The translations under genes and the position numbers were made by a program. From Mycteria americana (lineage: Eukaryota; Chordata; Aves; Ciconiiformes; Ciconiidae), in contig NC_134367.1 in assembly GCF_035582795.1 (NCBI RefSeq), positions 83,931,062 to 83,995,061 on the forward strand: DNA of 64,000 nt, given 5' to 3'. The notes below the pieces were generated by a model. That model was not told where the DNA came from and made no database searches. It saw only the letters and a list, made by a program, of their open reading frames with translations. Within the stretch, counting starts at the first letter, position 1. Every line of letters begins with the position of its first letter. This document shows, piece by piece, positions 51,301-61,800 of this stretch.

Positions 51301-54300
51301 CAGTCTGCAGCACGGTACAGTTTGGCACAGTAGTCACTTCATGAAAAAAGCAAACACACCACAAATGTGGTTAATTATTAGCATGGTGCCTATCCTACGA
51401 TCCAGGAGGATGGTTAGGACTACAGAATAAGCTATATCTTGACAAAGAAATGGAAGATGCCTGTTCTGATGTGAGAGAGGCTTGGAAACGGCTTGGTTGT
51501 TATCTGGATAGCTTTGAAGAAAGCTAGTTGTTCTGAGAGAAATGCTAGTTTTGACCCTCCTTTGACCCAGCTACAAGAGGAGAAACTTCCAAATCTAGAT
51601 TTAATGCAAGTCTAATCTTTTTTTTAATACTTGTGTTGTGTGGATATTGATCTATTCTAAATGCATAATTTGACGGGAAGAGTGAAGTTTTGAAAAGTTG
51701 GTGTCCCTCAGATTGATTGAGAGCTGCTAGTAGGCAAAGTGCAGTTCCTAATTGTCAAATAGCTCGTGTGGGACCATTGTGAGAATTATGCTTTGAAGGA
51801 AAACTGGTATTATGGATATTTCCTATTGCAGTTGGTACTTATGCTGTACATATATTTTCATCTTTCCAAAAATCTGTGCTGGAATAGAAATGATAGGTTT
51901 AGAAGTCTGTCATTTACCAGCAGCAGCTTTGACTCTTCCACTTTCCCCAGTATTACAATTGAATTGATTTATTTTGGAGGTATTTATTTTATTAGCATAG
52001 AAATTATTTCTGTGTTGTTTACAGTCTCTTGATGTACTTTTCCACAGGTAAACCATGGCAGTGATGCAGAGAAAAAAATTTGTGTCATAGATGAGATTGG
52101 TAAAATGGAACTCTTCAGCCAGGCTTTTATTCAAGCTGTTCGTCAAACGCTGACTGGTTCAGGGACTGTGGTGCTTGGAACTATTCCAATACCTAAGGGA
52201 AAGCCACTGGATCTTGTCGAAGAAATAAGAAGTAGGAAAGATGTTAAAGTGTTCAATGTGAGTAATATTTAATATCCTTAAAGAGCCTTCTGTTCTAGGT
52301 TGCTGGTTTGTATTTGGCTCTGTTTAAAAACTAATTGTTACTTCCAATTGATAGCTATGGGTAGCTTGTATGAAATAAGTTTTTTAGTTTCCATTTTATT
52401 CTTAATGGGCAGGTGTTCACCTTATTAAAAAAAAAATCACATTTGGCACTTGCTGTAGCAGTCTCACACAGCTGGCTTTGCTTGTGAGGGGCTGTAGAAG
52501 TAATGATATAGTTGTTTTAAAAGGTTTTCTTGCTGTAGTATTATTGCCGTATAAGTATTCATTATTCCTAAGAGTAAAATCTTTTAAAGTACAGTCAGAT
52601 TTTTCATTTTTTTTTTTTCCCCAGACTGGCTTGCAGAAATATTACCAGTAAACATATTCAAGGTAAAAAAAAGGCAGCAGTGGAGTTTGTAGAAATTATT
52701 TGTAGAAGACACACACTTGTAAATGGAGTGCACTTGCTCTGGAGTCAGTGAACAATTTTGGAATTCATTATGTTATTTTTACAGACATAATTTTCAGAAT
52801 ATTAGGGCTTCAAAGTGCATTTCTGATCAGTTACAGGGAGGTTCTCAGAAACTTACCACAACAAAACATAGCCTGTTCACAGAAATACTTGTGTGAATTT
52901 TCCTTAACATCTCTGAGCATCCTGGGTGCTTCACAAAAACAAGCTAAATGCAGCCCCCACTCCTTTGATTTAGTTTTCTGCTCAGTGTGTACTATTTGTA
53001 GTAGAGAATAAAGCTATATATCCAAAACTGAACTGTGCATCTCTCTAAATTATAAATTCAGTAAGTGGTACTTACACATCCTGGCTTACCAACAGGGGTA
53101 ACATGCTGTAGAGCAGCATACTATTGCAGCCTGTTCTTTATCAGGTGCACGTCACAGTGAGAATGCTTACTTTGTTTTCATCCAAGTGAATGAGGAGGGA
53201 AAAAACACTATCTCAACAACTTTATACTGAATGATCTTAATTACTGCAGAGAAAGCAAAGCCTCCATCTTCTTTTTTCCTCTTCAAAGTGAGATTAATAA
53301 AACTGCAGTGCTCAGAAAATTAATAAAACTGCAGTGCTTTCTTTTAGTTGGTGGTCCCATTATCATCTTCAGTTTCTGTTTTTTAAATTAAATGCCTGTT
53401 TGTTTAAGTGCTAAAGCAATCCTAGGAGCAAAGACGAGAGAAAATTCCTTTCCTCACATAAGCATTCAACTCCTACCATTCCTTTTAGAGATAAAACCCC
53501 AGGTTTCCCACTGGCAAGCTGATGTGTGTTAGTTGTCAGGCTACTGAACAGGGATGCACGTGAATGTGAATTTTATATGACTTGCTTTACAGTGGTAGGA
53601 CAGGGGAAGAGGGAATGGAGAATGCCTTACTGAAAGTAACAGTCATTCGGTGCTTAGGCTGCAGTCACGGCAAGGCAATAGTGTGCGTTTGGTCATCTCA
53701 GGGGAGGAAACAGTGCTAGAAAACAGCATTTGGCTTTTCAAGGAAGCTTTTGAGGCTTCTGCTGTCTCTTTTTATCAGGTGATGTTCTGAGGGCGTGTGC
53801 CACTCAGCCCCAGGTTGTTAGCTGTATTAGTCTGCTGATACATCTTTCTCTTAAGTACTGACTACAGCCAGCAAAAGTCTTTATGCAAATTTCAATGGAG
53901 CAATATTTTCTCTAGCTGAAAAAAACTTTACTAAAAAAAATGAGCCATCCTGCTTATGCTGCTGAGATTAGGACATGCAGGTTTCTTTGTTTAAATAGAG
54001 TTCTCTGGTGAATCTGTTAGCCAAAAGCATGGGTGTGAAATGTGTGACAGACTGCAATAGTTCCCAGGTGGCAGAGACCTGCTATGCTGAAGTCTTGTGC
54101 AGGAGAGCATCTGTCTCGCTTGCTCCAGTGGCACGCTACATGCCTTTTCCCAGCTAGTTAAAACGTGTGCACGAGCAGGAACAGAACCTGCCCGTGGGGA
54201 GTCAGAGGTGTTACTAGCTGAAGTAAATATTGGATCACCAGCTATGTTCTTCAAAGGCTGTGGCATGGGGAGAACCTGGAGTGCCCAAATAGCTCATGGT

Positions 54301-57074
54301 CAGTAATTTCTTACTAACTTTTATGGTGCCTGGAAGTGTGCAGAAGTAGGTGGCTACCTTCCAAAAAAGTTCTGCCTTCTTTGTCACTTAATGTGGAGTT
54401 AATCTGCATTCAAGTAACTCAGCAGAGTTTTCTCATCCTTCTCTTAGTGTCACAAGGACAGTTCTGATGTTTGACGTGAAGTGCATAGAGACAGCTGTTT
54501 GGGGTTTTACAGTTCCTTCTGTTTTGAAAGCATATTCAGTTGGTGTAAATGGGTCCAGATGCCCTAAAAGCAGTTGAGGTCCCAAATGTTTAATTTATTA
54601 TGTTTAGAGCACTTAACGATAGGAGCTCTGATATTTAATGCATTTCTTTCCATTGTTGCCCAATTCCATTTTGCTGAGAACTAAACTTTCCAGTGAAACT
54701 ACAGAGGATCTTTTTGCACTGCCCAGGTCTGTGTAGTTTTGCAGACACGGTGTCATAAATAAGATCAGGTATCCTTAGCAGCTGGCACATATTCATTTTC
54801 TCCCATTTTCCCATCTATTGATTTTGCTTCCATGAAACTCATTAGTGAAGTTTGGCTGCATATGCCTTTTAAGAAAGAAAATAAATAGTTAAATGGATCA
54901 GAAGAAGAAAAAGTTCCATTTGAACAGACTGAACAAGTGGGGTTTCCTTGACAGTACTTTAACAGGGGAAGAAAGCTTTTGTCCTCTACTGTTGCCTGCT
55001 TGGAGTCTAGGTGGTAGTTTCCTCCAAATTACCTAAATGCTTAGTATACGCAGCATCTACAGTTACTTTCAACTCCCTGTCTAAAAATCTACCCATCTGT
55101 TTGTACATTCAGTACAGATACTGGGAGATGTGTTCTCTCTGGGAAAGCTGCCTGCACAGGATGTCTCCATGTCTTAAGAGGAGACTTATATCTACCAAGC
55201 AGCCTTTGTAAAACAGTTGTGAAAATTCCCAGCACTTGGCACTTTCTCTCTGCTGCTCTCACTGGACTTCTGGCATGTAGGTATGGAAAAGGGATAGATA
55301 AAATGTAGTATTGTTTTTGTTGGCTGTGAGACAGTGGGAAGAGCTATTAAATGTTCAGAAGGTCCTTTGAAAGTCAGAATATGAGGACACTTGCTGTGAG
55401 ATTTAGAGTTTGGCTGATCTGTGCTCTGTGCCTTGTTTACCTTGGGGTCTCTCAATAGTGTTACTGAAGAGCAATTCCATTCTTTGTTGTCTTGCTGTCT
55501 TTGTTATTGTGGGTTTTTCTGTTTATCTTGGAATGATGCTCAGTAAACACAGCAACATTTTCAGGCAGATCTTCCCTTTCATCCCCCTCTCCCCCCCCCC
55601 TTTTTTTAATGTTGTTTTTTCATCAATCCCATGTTGATCTGCTCTCTTGAATTCACGTGGCGTAGGTGAGACCACCGTCTCTAGGTTTTACAGTGTTGGT
55701 TTCCAGCTTTTGGATAGGATGTCTGTGACTGTAAATAGCAGTAGGCTCCTAGGGCCAAATTCTTCAGGTAGGACTGTCACCTCTTTAATAATAATACTAC
55801 TACTTTCTCCTGTTTAGTATTGACTGTAGTACTGGAAGGGATACAAACCCTTGTGCTCAGATCTCAAATGCAGCTACAGGGAATGCAGTGAAACCTTGCT
55901 GGTAGAGCGTTTTATGCCATGCATAGTGTGATGTCTCTCCTTCCTTGTCAAACAGCATTTCTCAAACTTCGTTAAAAATATGAACACCCTTACTTTTTTT
56001 TGGCTCATCTGTCTTTGTCTGATTTCTTCCTGCCTTCTCTGCAGGGATCTGAACAGTGGGGAAAATTTCTTAGGCTTTTTAAAGTGAGGCTTTTGCTGAC
56101 ACTTCACAATTGCTTGTTAACCCTTTCACCACCCCAGCCATCTCCCCAGGTTTTGGGTGAGTTAGCAATGCATGGCACTGTGGGTCACTGGCCTCTGTAT
56201 CAGGACCCAGTCTGTCAGGAAGGGGTAATTTACACACACACACCCCCCCCAGCTCTGTGCTCTATCGTTGCTGCACCTGGGAGCTGAGCTGACTAGCAAG
56301 CGCTAGCATTTGCTTGACAGTTTACAGTAGTCTGCACATGCTGCAATGCAGATGGGCCCAGCAAAAGACAGGACACTGGACTATATGGATTTTTCACATG
56401 TGCTTTTTAAAGCCCAACATTTCCATGGACTGGTCAACCAAAGGCATACCTCAGCGTGCTACAAAAGCCCCCCAGCTGTCTCAAGTGGTCTTATTTCTTT
56501 TTCAAGGTGTTTCTATCCTGCAATGCTAAGGTTTCTCAGAATACAGACTTGCGCTGCTAAGCCTGTTTTAATTTTTTTTCATCGCAGATGTTTTTGACTA
56601 GGTCTGTCATCCTAATAAATACAACCCTTTCAAGTACTGAAGGTATAAGAACTCCACTTTATAGTAAGAAAATTATATTTGGTAATTGAAAAGGATTTCT
56701 AGTAATGACAAAAGTACATGCTGGTTCTTCGAGTGATTCTTGTTAGTTATTCAAGCCCTGAATAATACTGCAAAATACCATGGGTAATTAAATCAAAAAG
56801 ATCACTGAATATTCAATTACATATGCAGGTTTGTGGGTTTAGCTTATTGTGTTCTCAGTAGCAGAAGAAGGCAGGTGTTTGACGCTCAACATTCCTCCAC
56901 TGAGAAAGAAATGCATTTGAATTTCTGCTTTGTTTGTTCTTGAAGTAAACACTGATATAGAGGTTATTCATCAAATTACATCAGTTTTAATTTCTCTTTC
57001 TCTAGGTTAGTAAGGAAAACAGAAACAGCATTTTGCAAGACATCTTGGCAGCTGTGGAATCCTGCAGAAAATGA
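45306..57074 (+). CDS. NTPCR: Cancer-related nucleoside-triphosphatase (five coding exons)
   Basis: NTPCR (C1orf57) is a small THEP1-family P-loop enzyme that hydrolyses ATP, GTP and other NTPs to diphosphates; its physiological role is poorly known. Joining 45,306-45,339, 47,867-48,029, 49,170-49,266, 52,048-52,257 and 57,006-57,074 gives a complete 190-residue protein, the length I recall for human NTPCR. Walker A is Gly-Pro-Pro-Gly-Val-Gly-Lys-Thr-Thr at residues 9-17, split by intron 1, with catalytic-loop Lys15. Walker B is Cys-Val-Ile-Asp-Glu at 110-114, followed by the family's Ile-Gly-Lys-Met-Glu-Leu. All introns are GT-AG, with phases 1, 2, 0 and 0. The start was chosen because Met-Ser-Lys-His-Val-Phe-Leu-Thr directly precedes the P-loop as in the family; -3 is G, an adequate start context. 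No disabling mutation is seen. Promoter: the CpG island. Confidence 0.97.
45340..47866 (+). other. NTPCR: NTPCR intron 1
   Basis: A phase 1 intron from GTAACG to TTTTTAG. Its first 300 bases belong to the CpG island, and an antisense CR1 fragment sits at 47,014-47,480. No other coding-like segment was found. Confidence 0.9.
47014..47480 (-). mobile_element. CR1 LINE 3' fragment, antisense in NTPCR intron 1
   Basis: On the plus strand the order is 'ataggaccacaggataat', 'gagaagggacttcaggagg', 'ccaggttgctcaaggctt', 'tctctgggcaacctcttcc' and a 'gataaaaaagcttttccct' segment. This is the reverse complement of an avian CR1 3' UTR and ORF2 end. The element therefore lies antisense to NTPCR with its 3' end at the left. 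It is clearly diverged and has no intact frame. Confidence 0.85.
47867..48029 (+). CDS. NTPCR: NTPCR coding exon 2
   Basis: Starts after TTTTTAG and completes Gly12, then Val-Gly-Lys-Thr-Thr of Walker A. It continues through Gly-Phe-Tyr-Thr-Glu-Glu-Val-Arg and Gly-Phe-Asp-Val-Val-Thr-Leu, segments typical of THEP1-family proteins, to Ser-Arg-Val and two bases of codon 66. The donor is GTCAG|GTACTG. It is 163 bases long. Confidence 0.96.
48030..49169 (+). other. NTPCR: NTPCR intron 2
   Basis: A phase 2 intron from GTACTG to ATTCAG. It contains an AT-rich stretch of ATCATATAT-like words at about 49,041-49,091. No repeat family or further exon was recognised. Confidence 0.9.
49170..49266 (+). 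CDS. NTPCR: NTPCR coding exon 3
   Basis: Starts after GAATTCAG and completes Ser66. It encodes a serine-rich loop (Ser-Ser-Asp-Ser-Ser-Ala-Ser), then Arg-Val-Gly-Gln-Tyr-Val-Val-Asp-Leu at residues 77-85, a conserved family segment, ending with Leu-Arg-Asn98. The donor is AAAT|GTGAGT. It is 97 bases long. Confidence 0.95.
49267..52047 (+). other. NTPCR: NTPCR intron 3
   Basis: A phase 0 intron from GTGAGT to TTCCACAG. A T-rich run ending TTTTTTAG at about 51,042-51,068 looks like a spare acceptor, but no open exon follows. ORFs at 49,481-49,837 (minus) and 50,400-50,660 are not recognisable genes. Confidence 0.9.
52048..52257 (+). CDS. NTPCR: NTPCR coding exon 4
   Basis: Seventy codons, residues 99-168. 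It carries Walker B (Cys-Val-Ile-Asp113-Glu114) followed by Ile-Gly-Lys-Met-Glu-Leu-Phe-Ser. It then has Gly-Thr-Ile-Pro-Ile-Pro-Lys-Gly-Lys-Pro and Lys-Asp-Val-Lys-Val-Phe-Asn, all characteristic of the family. The acceptor is TTCCACAG and the donor is CAAT|GTGAGT. Confidence 0.97.
52258..57005 (+). other. NTPCR: NTPCR intron 4
   Basis: A phase 0 intron from GTGAGT to CTCTAG, the longest of the gene (4.7 kb). It holds a 20-bp direct repeat at 53,293-53,338, a C10 run at 55,591-55,600 followed by T7, and a short CA/C run near 56,231. No exon or mobile element was recognised. Confidence 0.88.
53293..53338 (+). repeat. 20-bp direct repeat in intron 4
   Basis: ATTAATAAAACTGCAGTGCT occurs at 53,293-53,312 and at 53,319-53,338, a 26-bp period. 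It is a small recent tandem duplication within the intron. Confidence 0.9.
57006..57074 (+). CDS. NTPCR: NTPCR coding exon 5 with stop
   Basis: Encodes residues 169-190: Val-Ser-Lys-Glu-Asn-Arg-Asn, then a short helix-like C-terminus ending Ser-Cys-Arg-Lys, and TGA at 57,072-57,074. The Lys-Glu-Asn-Arg-Asn segment and the Arg-Lys end agree with the mammalian protein as I remember it. The acceptor is TTTCTCTAG. Confidence 0.95.
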   Translation, partial: VSKENRNSILQDILAAVESCRK

Positions 57075-58309
57075 AGACCTTGCCTGTAAACACTTATTTT
57101 TATAAAACATTACAACAGTTTGCGGATGTTTTAGAGTCTGTCCTTCCTGCTTTAGCCCCTGGAGGCTTTACTGGAGCCTTCAGGGTTAGCAAGGTAAAGC
57201 TGGTAATACTCTAAAATGTGAAAATGAGATACCAGGATTCTTGTTTATTCCGTTTGCAAGCTGATCCATTACAAAAATTGAACAGATGCATAGGTAACAT
57301 CCAGTTCTAATCTGGGTATTTGGAAGTTAGGTGGTCTGACTCCTATCTTAGTTACACTGTGTAAAAGCAATTAACTGTCAAATCTGTTTGAGATCTTAGA
57401 CTTTCAGAGTGTGGTGTGGACTGTTCTGCCTAGAGAGCAATTCAGCATCTGGTACTTAGCCCTGGTGTAACAGAACAGAACCCTGCCCAAAATGTATGTG
57501 TGCTCTGCCTGGTTTATGTAGAAATATCTTTGTTGCTGGTGACCCAGCTTAGGTGTGTCCAAGTGTGTTTCAGCATGGGTACTGACAATTCATGAAGCAG
57601 AAGGAATAAGCAGATGCTCTCCCCTTACCCCCAGACACCCCTCTCTCCAGTTGCAGTATAAGAAGGATTGTCTAGAATTCCAAGGAAATTTCCTGTAGTC
57701 CCAAGTGACATTTACAGAATTCCACTTCAGGAGGAAAAATAACCAATTCTACCCTCTCCTAAGTGGCCCAGACAGTAGTTGATAAGAGGGCTGCATTTTG
57801 GGTTTATTTTCAAGTTTCTTGCACCCCTTTAAAAAAATTATATATATAAATCTTCAAGTCCATGGAGTTCAGTCAAATCTCGACTTGTGTTTTCCATGCA
57901 GAGTTTATTAAGTCAATCCTGACTTAATACTGCTTTTGTCTATATGGGTTTTACAATCTGTTATGTTTATTGATACTTTCTGTTTGGTTGAGGTTTTTTC
58001 CTTATTCAGTTCTGTACATGCTTAATGGTTAATGGTGAAATAAGAAGTGTTTGAGAGTATTAGACAACGTGTTTCCCTATGAGGTGTGCAAATGTGTTCA
58101 GGAAAAGTGCTACCACTTAATCAGTTTTGCATGTTGGGAAAACAGAATTCCCTCCCAGGTGCATGCTTGTTCATTGTATGATTTATAGTCATCTCTGGCT
58201 GTAAAAAGTTGTTAAGAATTCAGTCATTTCTTAACTTTTTTCTGTTCAGTTCAACAACTGTTAAAATGAGCAAACTATTTAAAGACATTTTCAAATATCG
58301 CTTTAGTTA
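57075..58309 (+). other. NTPCR 3' UTR and convergent intergenic DNA
   Basis: No canonical AATAAA follows the NTPCR stop on the plus strand in this stretch. Only weaker TATAAA-like words occur near 57,100 and 57,845. The first clear plus-strand AATAAA is at 59,473. The NTPCR 3' end is therefore uncertain: it is either a short UTR with a variant signal or a long UTR overlapping the minus-strand exon. Confidence 0.5.
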
Positions 58310-58315
58310 TTTATT
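58310..58315 (-). terminator. Candidate polyadenylation signal, minus strand
   Basis: TTTATT on the plus strand is AATAAA on the minus strand, about 210 bases beyond the TAA stop of the minus-strand exon. The position suits a short 3' UTR. Confidence 0.5.
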
Positions 58316-58525
58316 TCTGTAAAACTGACACCCAAAGTTGTAGGGGGCTGGATGGGGACAGGCATTTTTACAGGTGCCCTGGAAACAGCTGGGAGCATGG
58401 AGGGCATGTCCTTTCTCTTTCCTGAATTTAGAATGGGGGTCTGGTACAAACATTGCCCCTCCACAGATGGTAGGAGGTAGATGCCATGTTAAAGGATGCC
58501 ATGGCCTTGTTCCTTGACTGCCCCG

Positions 58526-58849
58526 TTACACTACCATTCTGCCCAAATCCGTTTGGATGGTAGTATCGTCTTCATCATATTTGGGAAAAAGATAATTCCT
58601 CTCAGGGTCCCCCTCCTTTGGGATTGTACAGCTCCTGGCTGCTTTTTGCAAAATAAGGCTGTGCCCTGAAGGTATCACTAACCCGTTAATTACTTCAGGC
58701 ATCTTACTCGGACAAGACACCTTGTTAGAGGTGAAGGACTTGGGACCAAAGTGAACTTTTTCAGGGCTATGTGCCATAGACTTTCGAACAGAAACCTCTC
58801 TGCGCTTAAGTGTTGGATGTCCGACTGTTTCAATGTTAAGTCTCTTAAG
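58526..58849 (-). CDS. Probable terminal coding exon of an unidentified convergent gene
   Basis: On the minus strand a pyrimidine-rich tract and TTTTACAG precede an open frame of 107 codons ending in TAA at 58,526-58,528. It begins Leu-Lys-Arg-Leu-Asn-Ile-Glu-Thr-Val-Gly and ends Asp-Leu-Gly-Arg-Met-Val-Val. The product is hydrophilic and basic in its first half, with an acidic Asp-Glu-Asp-Asp patch near the end. It has no membrane segment or recognised domain. A second in-phase acceptor, TTTTGCAG, lies 12 bases upstream (exon start 58,861), adding four residues. An AATAAA follows about 210 bases beyond the stop. I do not recognise the protein. In mammals PCNX2 lies tail-to-tail with NTPCR, so the last exon of PCNX2 is a position-based guess. 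It could also be a chance ORF; no upstream exon was found in the window. Confidence 0.5.
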   Translation of the reverse strand, partial: LKRLNIETVGHPTLKRREVSVRKSMAHSPEKVHFGPKSFTSNKVSCPSKMPEVINGLVIPSGHSLILQKAARSCTIPKEGDPERNYLFPKYDEDDTTIQTDLGRMVV

Positions 58850-58861
58850 CTGTAAAATATG

Positions 58862-61800
58862 CTGCAAAAGAAGAGTTCTTTCAATTATTAAATAATTACC
58901 CAAAGTCTAGCAAGGTTTTAGTGGGACTGCAGTTGAGTCTTAAATGAGGACTGACCTTTAAAGCTAAATGAAATGGAGATATTTGACACTCCTCTGTAGA
59001 GGCTGGGGAGGGAAGTTCCTTCAGGAGTGATGGCAGAGTTCAGTTTTCCCAATTCCAGTTCAGCCAGTATTGCTGGGAGTTCATCACTTAAAGTGGTATT
59101 TGTTACTCATAAAAGTAGATATATTGCCCTGCATGTAGTGCCATGATGCCTACTGTAGTCCCATCATTTAATAGACCGGAAAAAAAGAAAAAAGAATCAT
59201 AATAACAAGTTTGGGGAACTTTTGACAAGTGCATTTATAGTACTTTTAAGCCATTGTCTCATGGTGCAAGGACTTCCAAAATGGAGGTGGATTTTTCCTT
59301 CGCTGGAACTGTGAGTGAAGTATCAGCCCTTTTAAATCAGAGGGTATTTTTGCTACTGACATCAGTGGCTCTTGCTTTCTGCTGCCTGTCTCAAGATTGG
59401 TGAGAGTCTTTAATTTGTTGTTGTTCTTCTTTAAGCCCATCTTCTCTCTGAGCTACAGTGCTTTTCAAGAGAAATAAAGAGAAATTTTGGTCTGTGTTCA
59501 GCAGGAGATCCTAGATGACCTTAACAGTCATGTCTGGCCTTTAAATCTGAGACAGTCCTGAAGAAATGATTCGCCTGTTTCAAATATACATGGAGTGAGT
59601 GAGAAAGTAATATTTCCAACTGAACCTTAGTTTTTATGACACCCTGTGTTTACTTTAGAGGTAAAAATTTATTGTCTGGTCTTGCACTAGTAAAATATTT
59701 GGAAGGCTTTGAGAGCGCTGTAACAACAAACAGAGCATTCACAATTCCCCTGATGGGCTGATTTTACTAATAGCACACATTTGGTGAAAATAACCTCTGA
59801 TGTACCAGCAAGATTCCAGATGACAACATTAGTGCACCTGCAGGTTTCAATTGGTGCAAAAAAGGGGAGAATATGAGGTACCAATTACTCTCTTGAAGCC
59901 CGAGAATCAAGAACGTCTTCGGCAAGGAGGCTTGTAATTCCAACATAAAATTGCACACAGCATGGAATAAACAGGGCCTGCATTATTTATCATGCATTAG
60001 ACAATTTTTGACCTGTCAGACTCTGAGAAGGATGAATGGGAGAGGTGAATTTTTAACACTGGACCTACTGCAAAGTTAATTATAAGTAATATGTCTGTGT
60101 TGCAGATTTAAGGATGTACAACCACTAGTGAAACATTGTAATTAAATACCAGCTCCCAATCCAGGGAGTAATCTAAATATGGCAATAATTGGGTAGTTAA
60201 AAAACACACATTGATGAGAAGATGATTATTACATGCTGGAGAATTTCACTGGTAATTCTAATCTTCTAAAATGAGCTGCACGAAATTCAGCTAATCTTTA
60301 ACCTAAATTCCCCAGCAAGAGAAGAGCAGTCAGTTGGTGGGTTGGAGCCAAATGCAGATGACATTTTTTGCTTTATTCTAATAAATAGCTTTTAAAAAAA
60401 GCTGTGAGTGACATCGCAGGGACTCCTACGAACATAATAGTTTCAGAACCCCATTCATAGATATTGAGGGTACCTGGCCATCTTGTCAAGAGAAAAAGAC
60501 TCACACTGGTAAGTCCTTTTTGTTAACATTTGTCTTAAATGCAATGAATGCCAAGATTTTCTGTCTTTGGGAGTGAGGCGAGACTTTTCAATGAGAACTC
60601 CAGTTCCTCACATAGAAGAAGTTTGTATGACATTTCAAAATGGAGGGAACAGCAGGACCTCCAGCATTTCTGTTTTTGGATGAATGGAAGCAAACTTTGT
60701 ACATTGCGTCCATCACTGTTTCCTACTTGCTTGCTGTGGTGGGAAACAGCTGGGCTGAAGGCCAGGCTGGGGGCTTGCCAGCGTACCTGGTGGATGTGAG
60801 CAGCTCAGCAGCCTGTGGTTGGCTTTGGTAAAATGTTACTGAAAGTCTTTTCACCAGATCGTCGGGCCACGTTTCACCCTTAGGAGCGTAGCACCTGGCT
60901 TCTACTGTATGGTGTAAACAAGAGCCTATTAATGAAAGGAAAGTTTAGGAAAACAAAATGGGAGGGGGGTGAGTATCCCACATTTAATGCAAGGGCTGAA
61001 GTACTGCGTTTGTGCTTCTTTTACCATATACTCATTATCCTCCTTCCTGTAACCTCCTGTACTGTATGTGTTCCTCTCTGCTCTCTGGTTGGGAGGGCCC
61101 CACTGAGCTAGTGTGGATAAAATCACTCCTGGTGTTTCTTTTCAGCAATGGTGATGTTATCTGGGATTAAGCTGGGGGGAGGCAGATAGGGCCTCCATCT
61201 CTTCATCCCTTCTGACATTGCTATTGAAAGAACCGCATGTACCAAATGCTCTTGTGGATTGAGTGCTTGATATCCTCAAAGGATGCATTCAGCTTGCTAG
61301 CGAGATGGGAGCATCACTGCTTTCAGGTTGTAGAAACAAGAAGGTTCTGGGCTGGCTGAACGAGCATCGGGCAGGCTTCTGCCTTCAGCCCCTGCTGAGG
61401 AAGTGGCCTCTGCAGCTCTGGAAAAATTCAAGCATAGCACCCAAATCTTCAAAACTGACACAAAACGGAATTGCATATAAAAGGTATTTATGTGTTGGTG
61501 GTGGCCATCCTTCTGCATCACAGCTGTGCTAAGAGATCAGACATGTAATGTCGGCAAACTGTTCAGCCTGAGCAACTTCAGGGCCAAGTTTTAACAACAG
61601 CGTTATGCATTGTGAAACCTCTCATCAGCACCGCAGCTGACTTAAAAGCAGTGAAAGTTGCCTTTGCTTCTCATTCAGAGCCTGAAACTGCCCAACAGGT
61701 GGGGTTCCTGAGGTGTCACAGGTACCTCCGTCTTGCAACTCTGAAGCACCTCATGTGTGAGGTTAAGTATCAAGGTGCTTAGGTCTTCCAGGAATAAAAG

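Noticed and set aside
60496-60508. Donor-like sites on both strands (GTAAGT plus, GTGAGT minus)
   Set aside because: No recognisable open exon adjoins either site. Such hexamers are common by chance.
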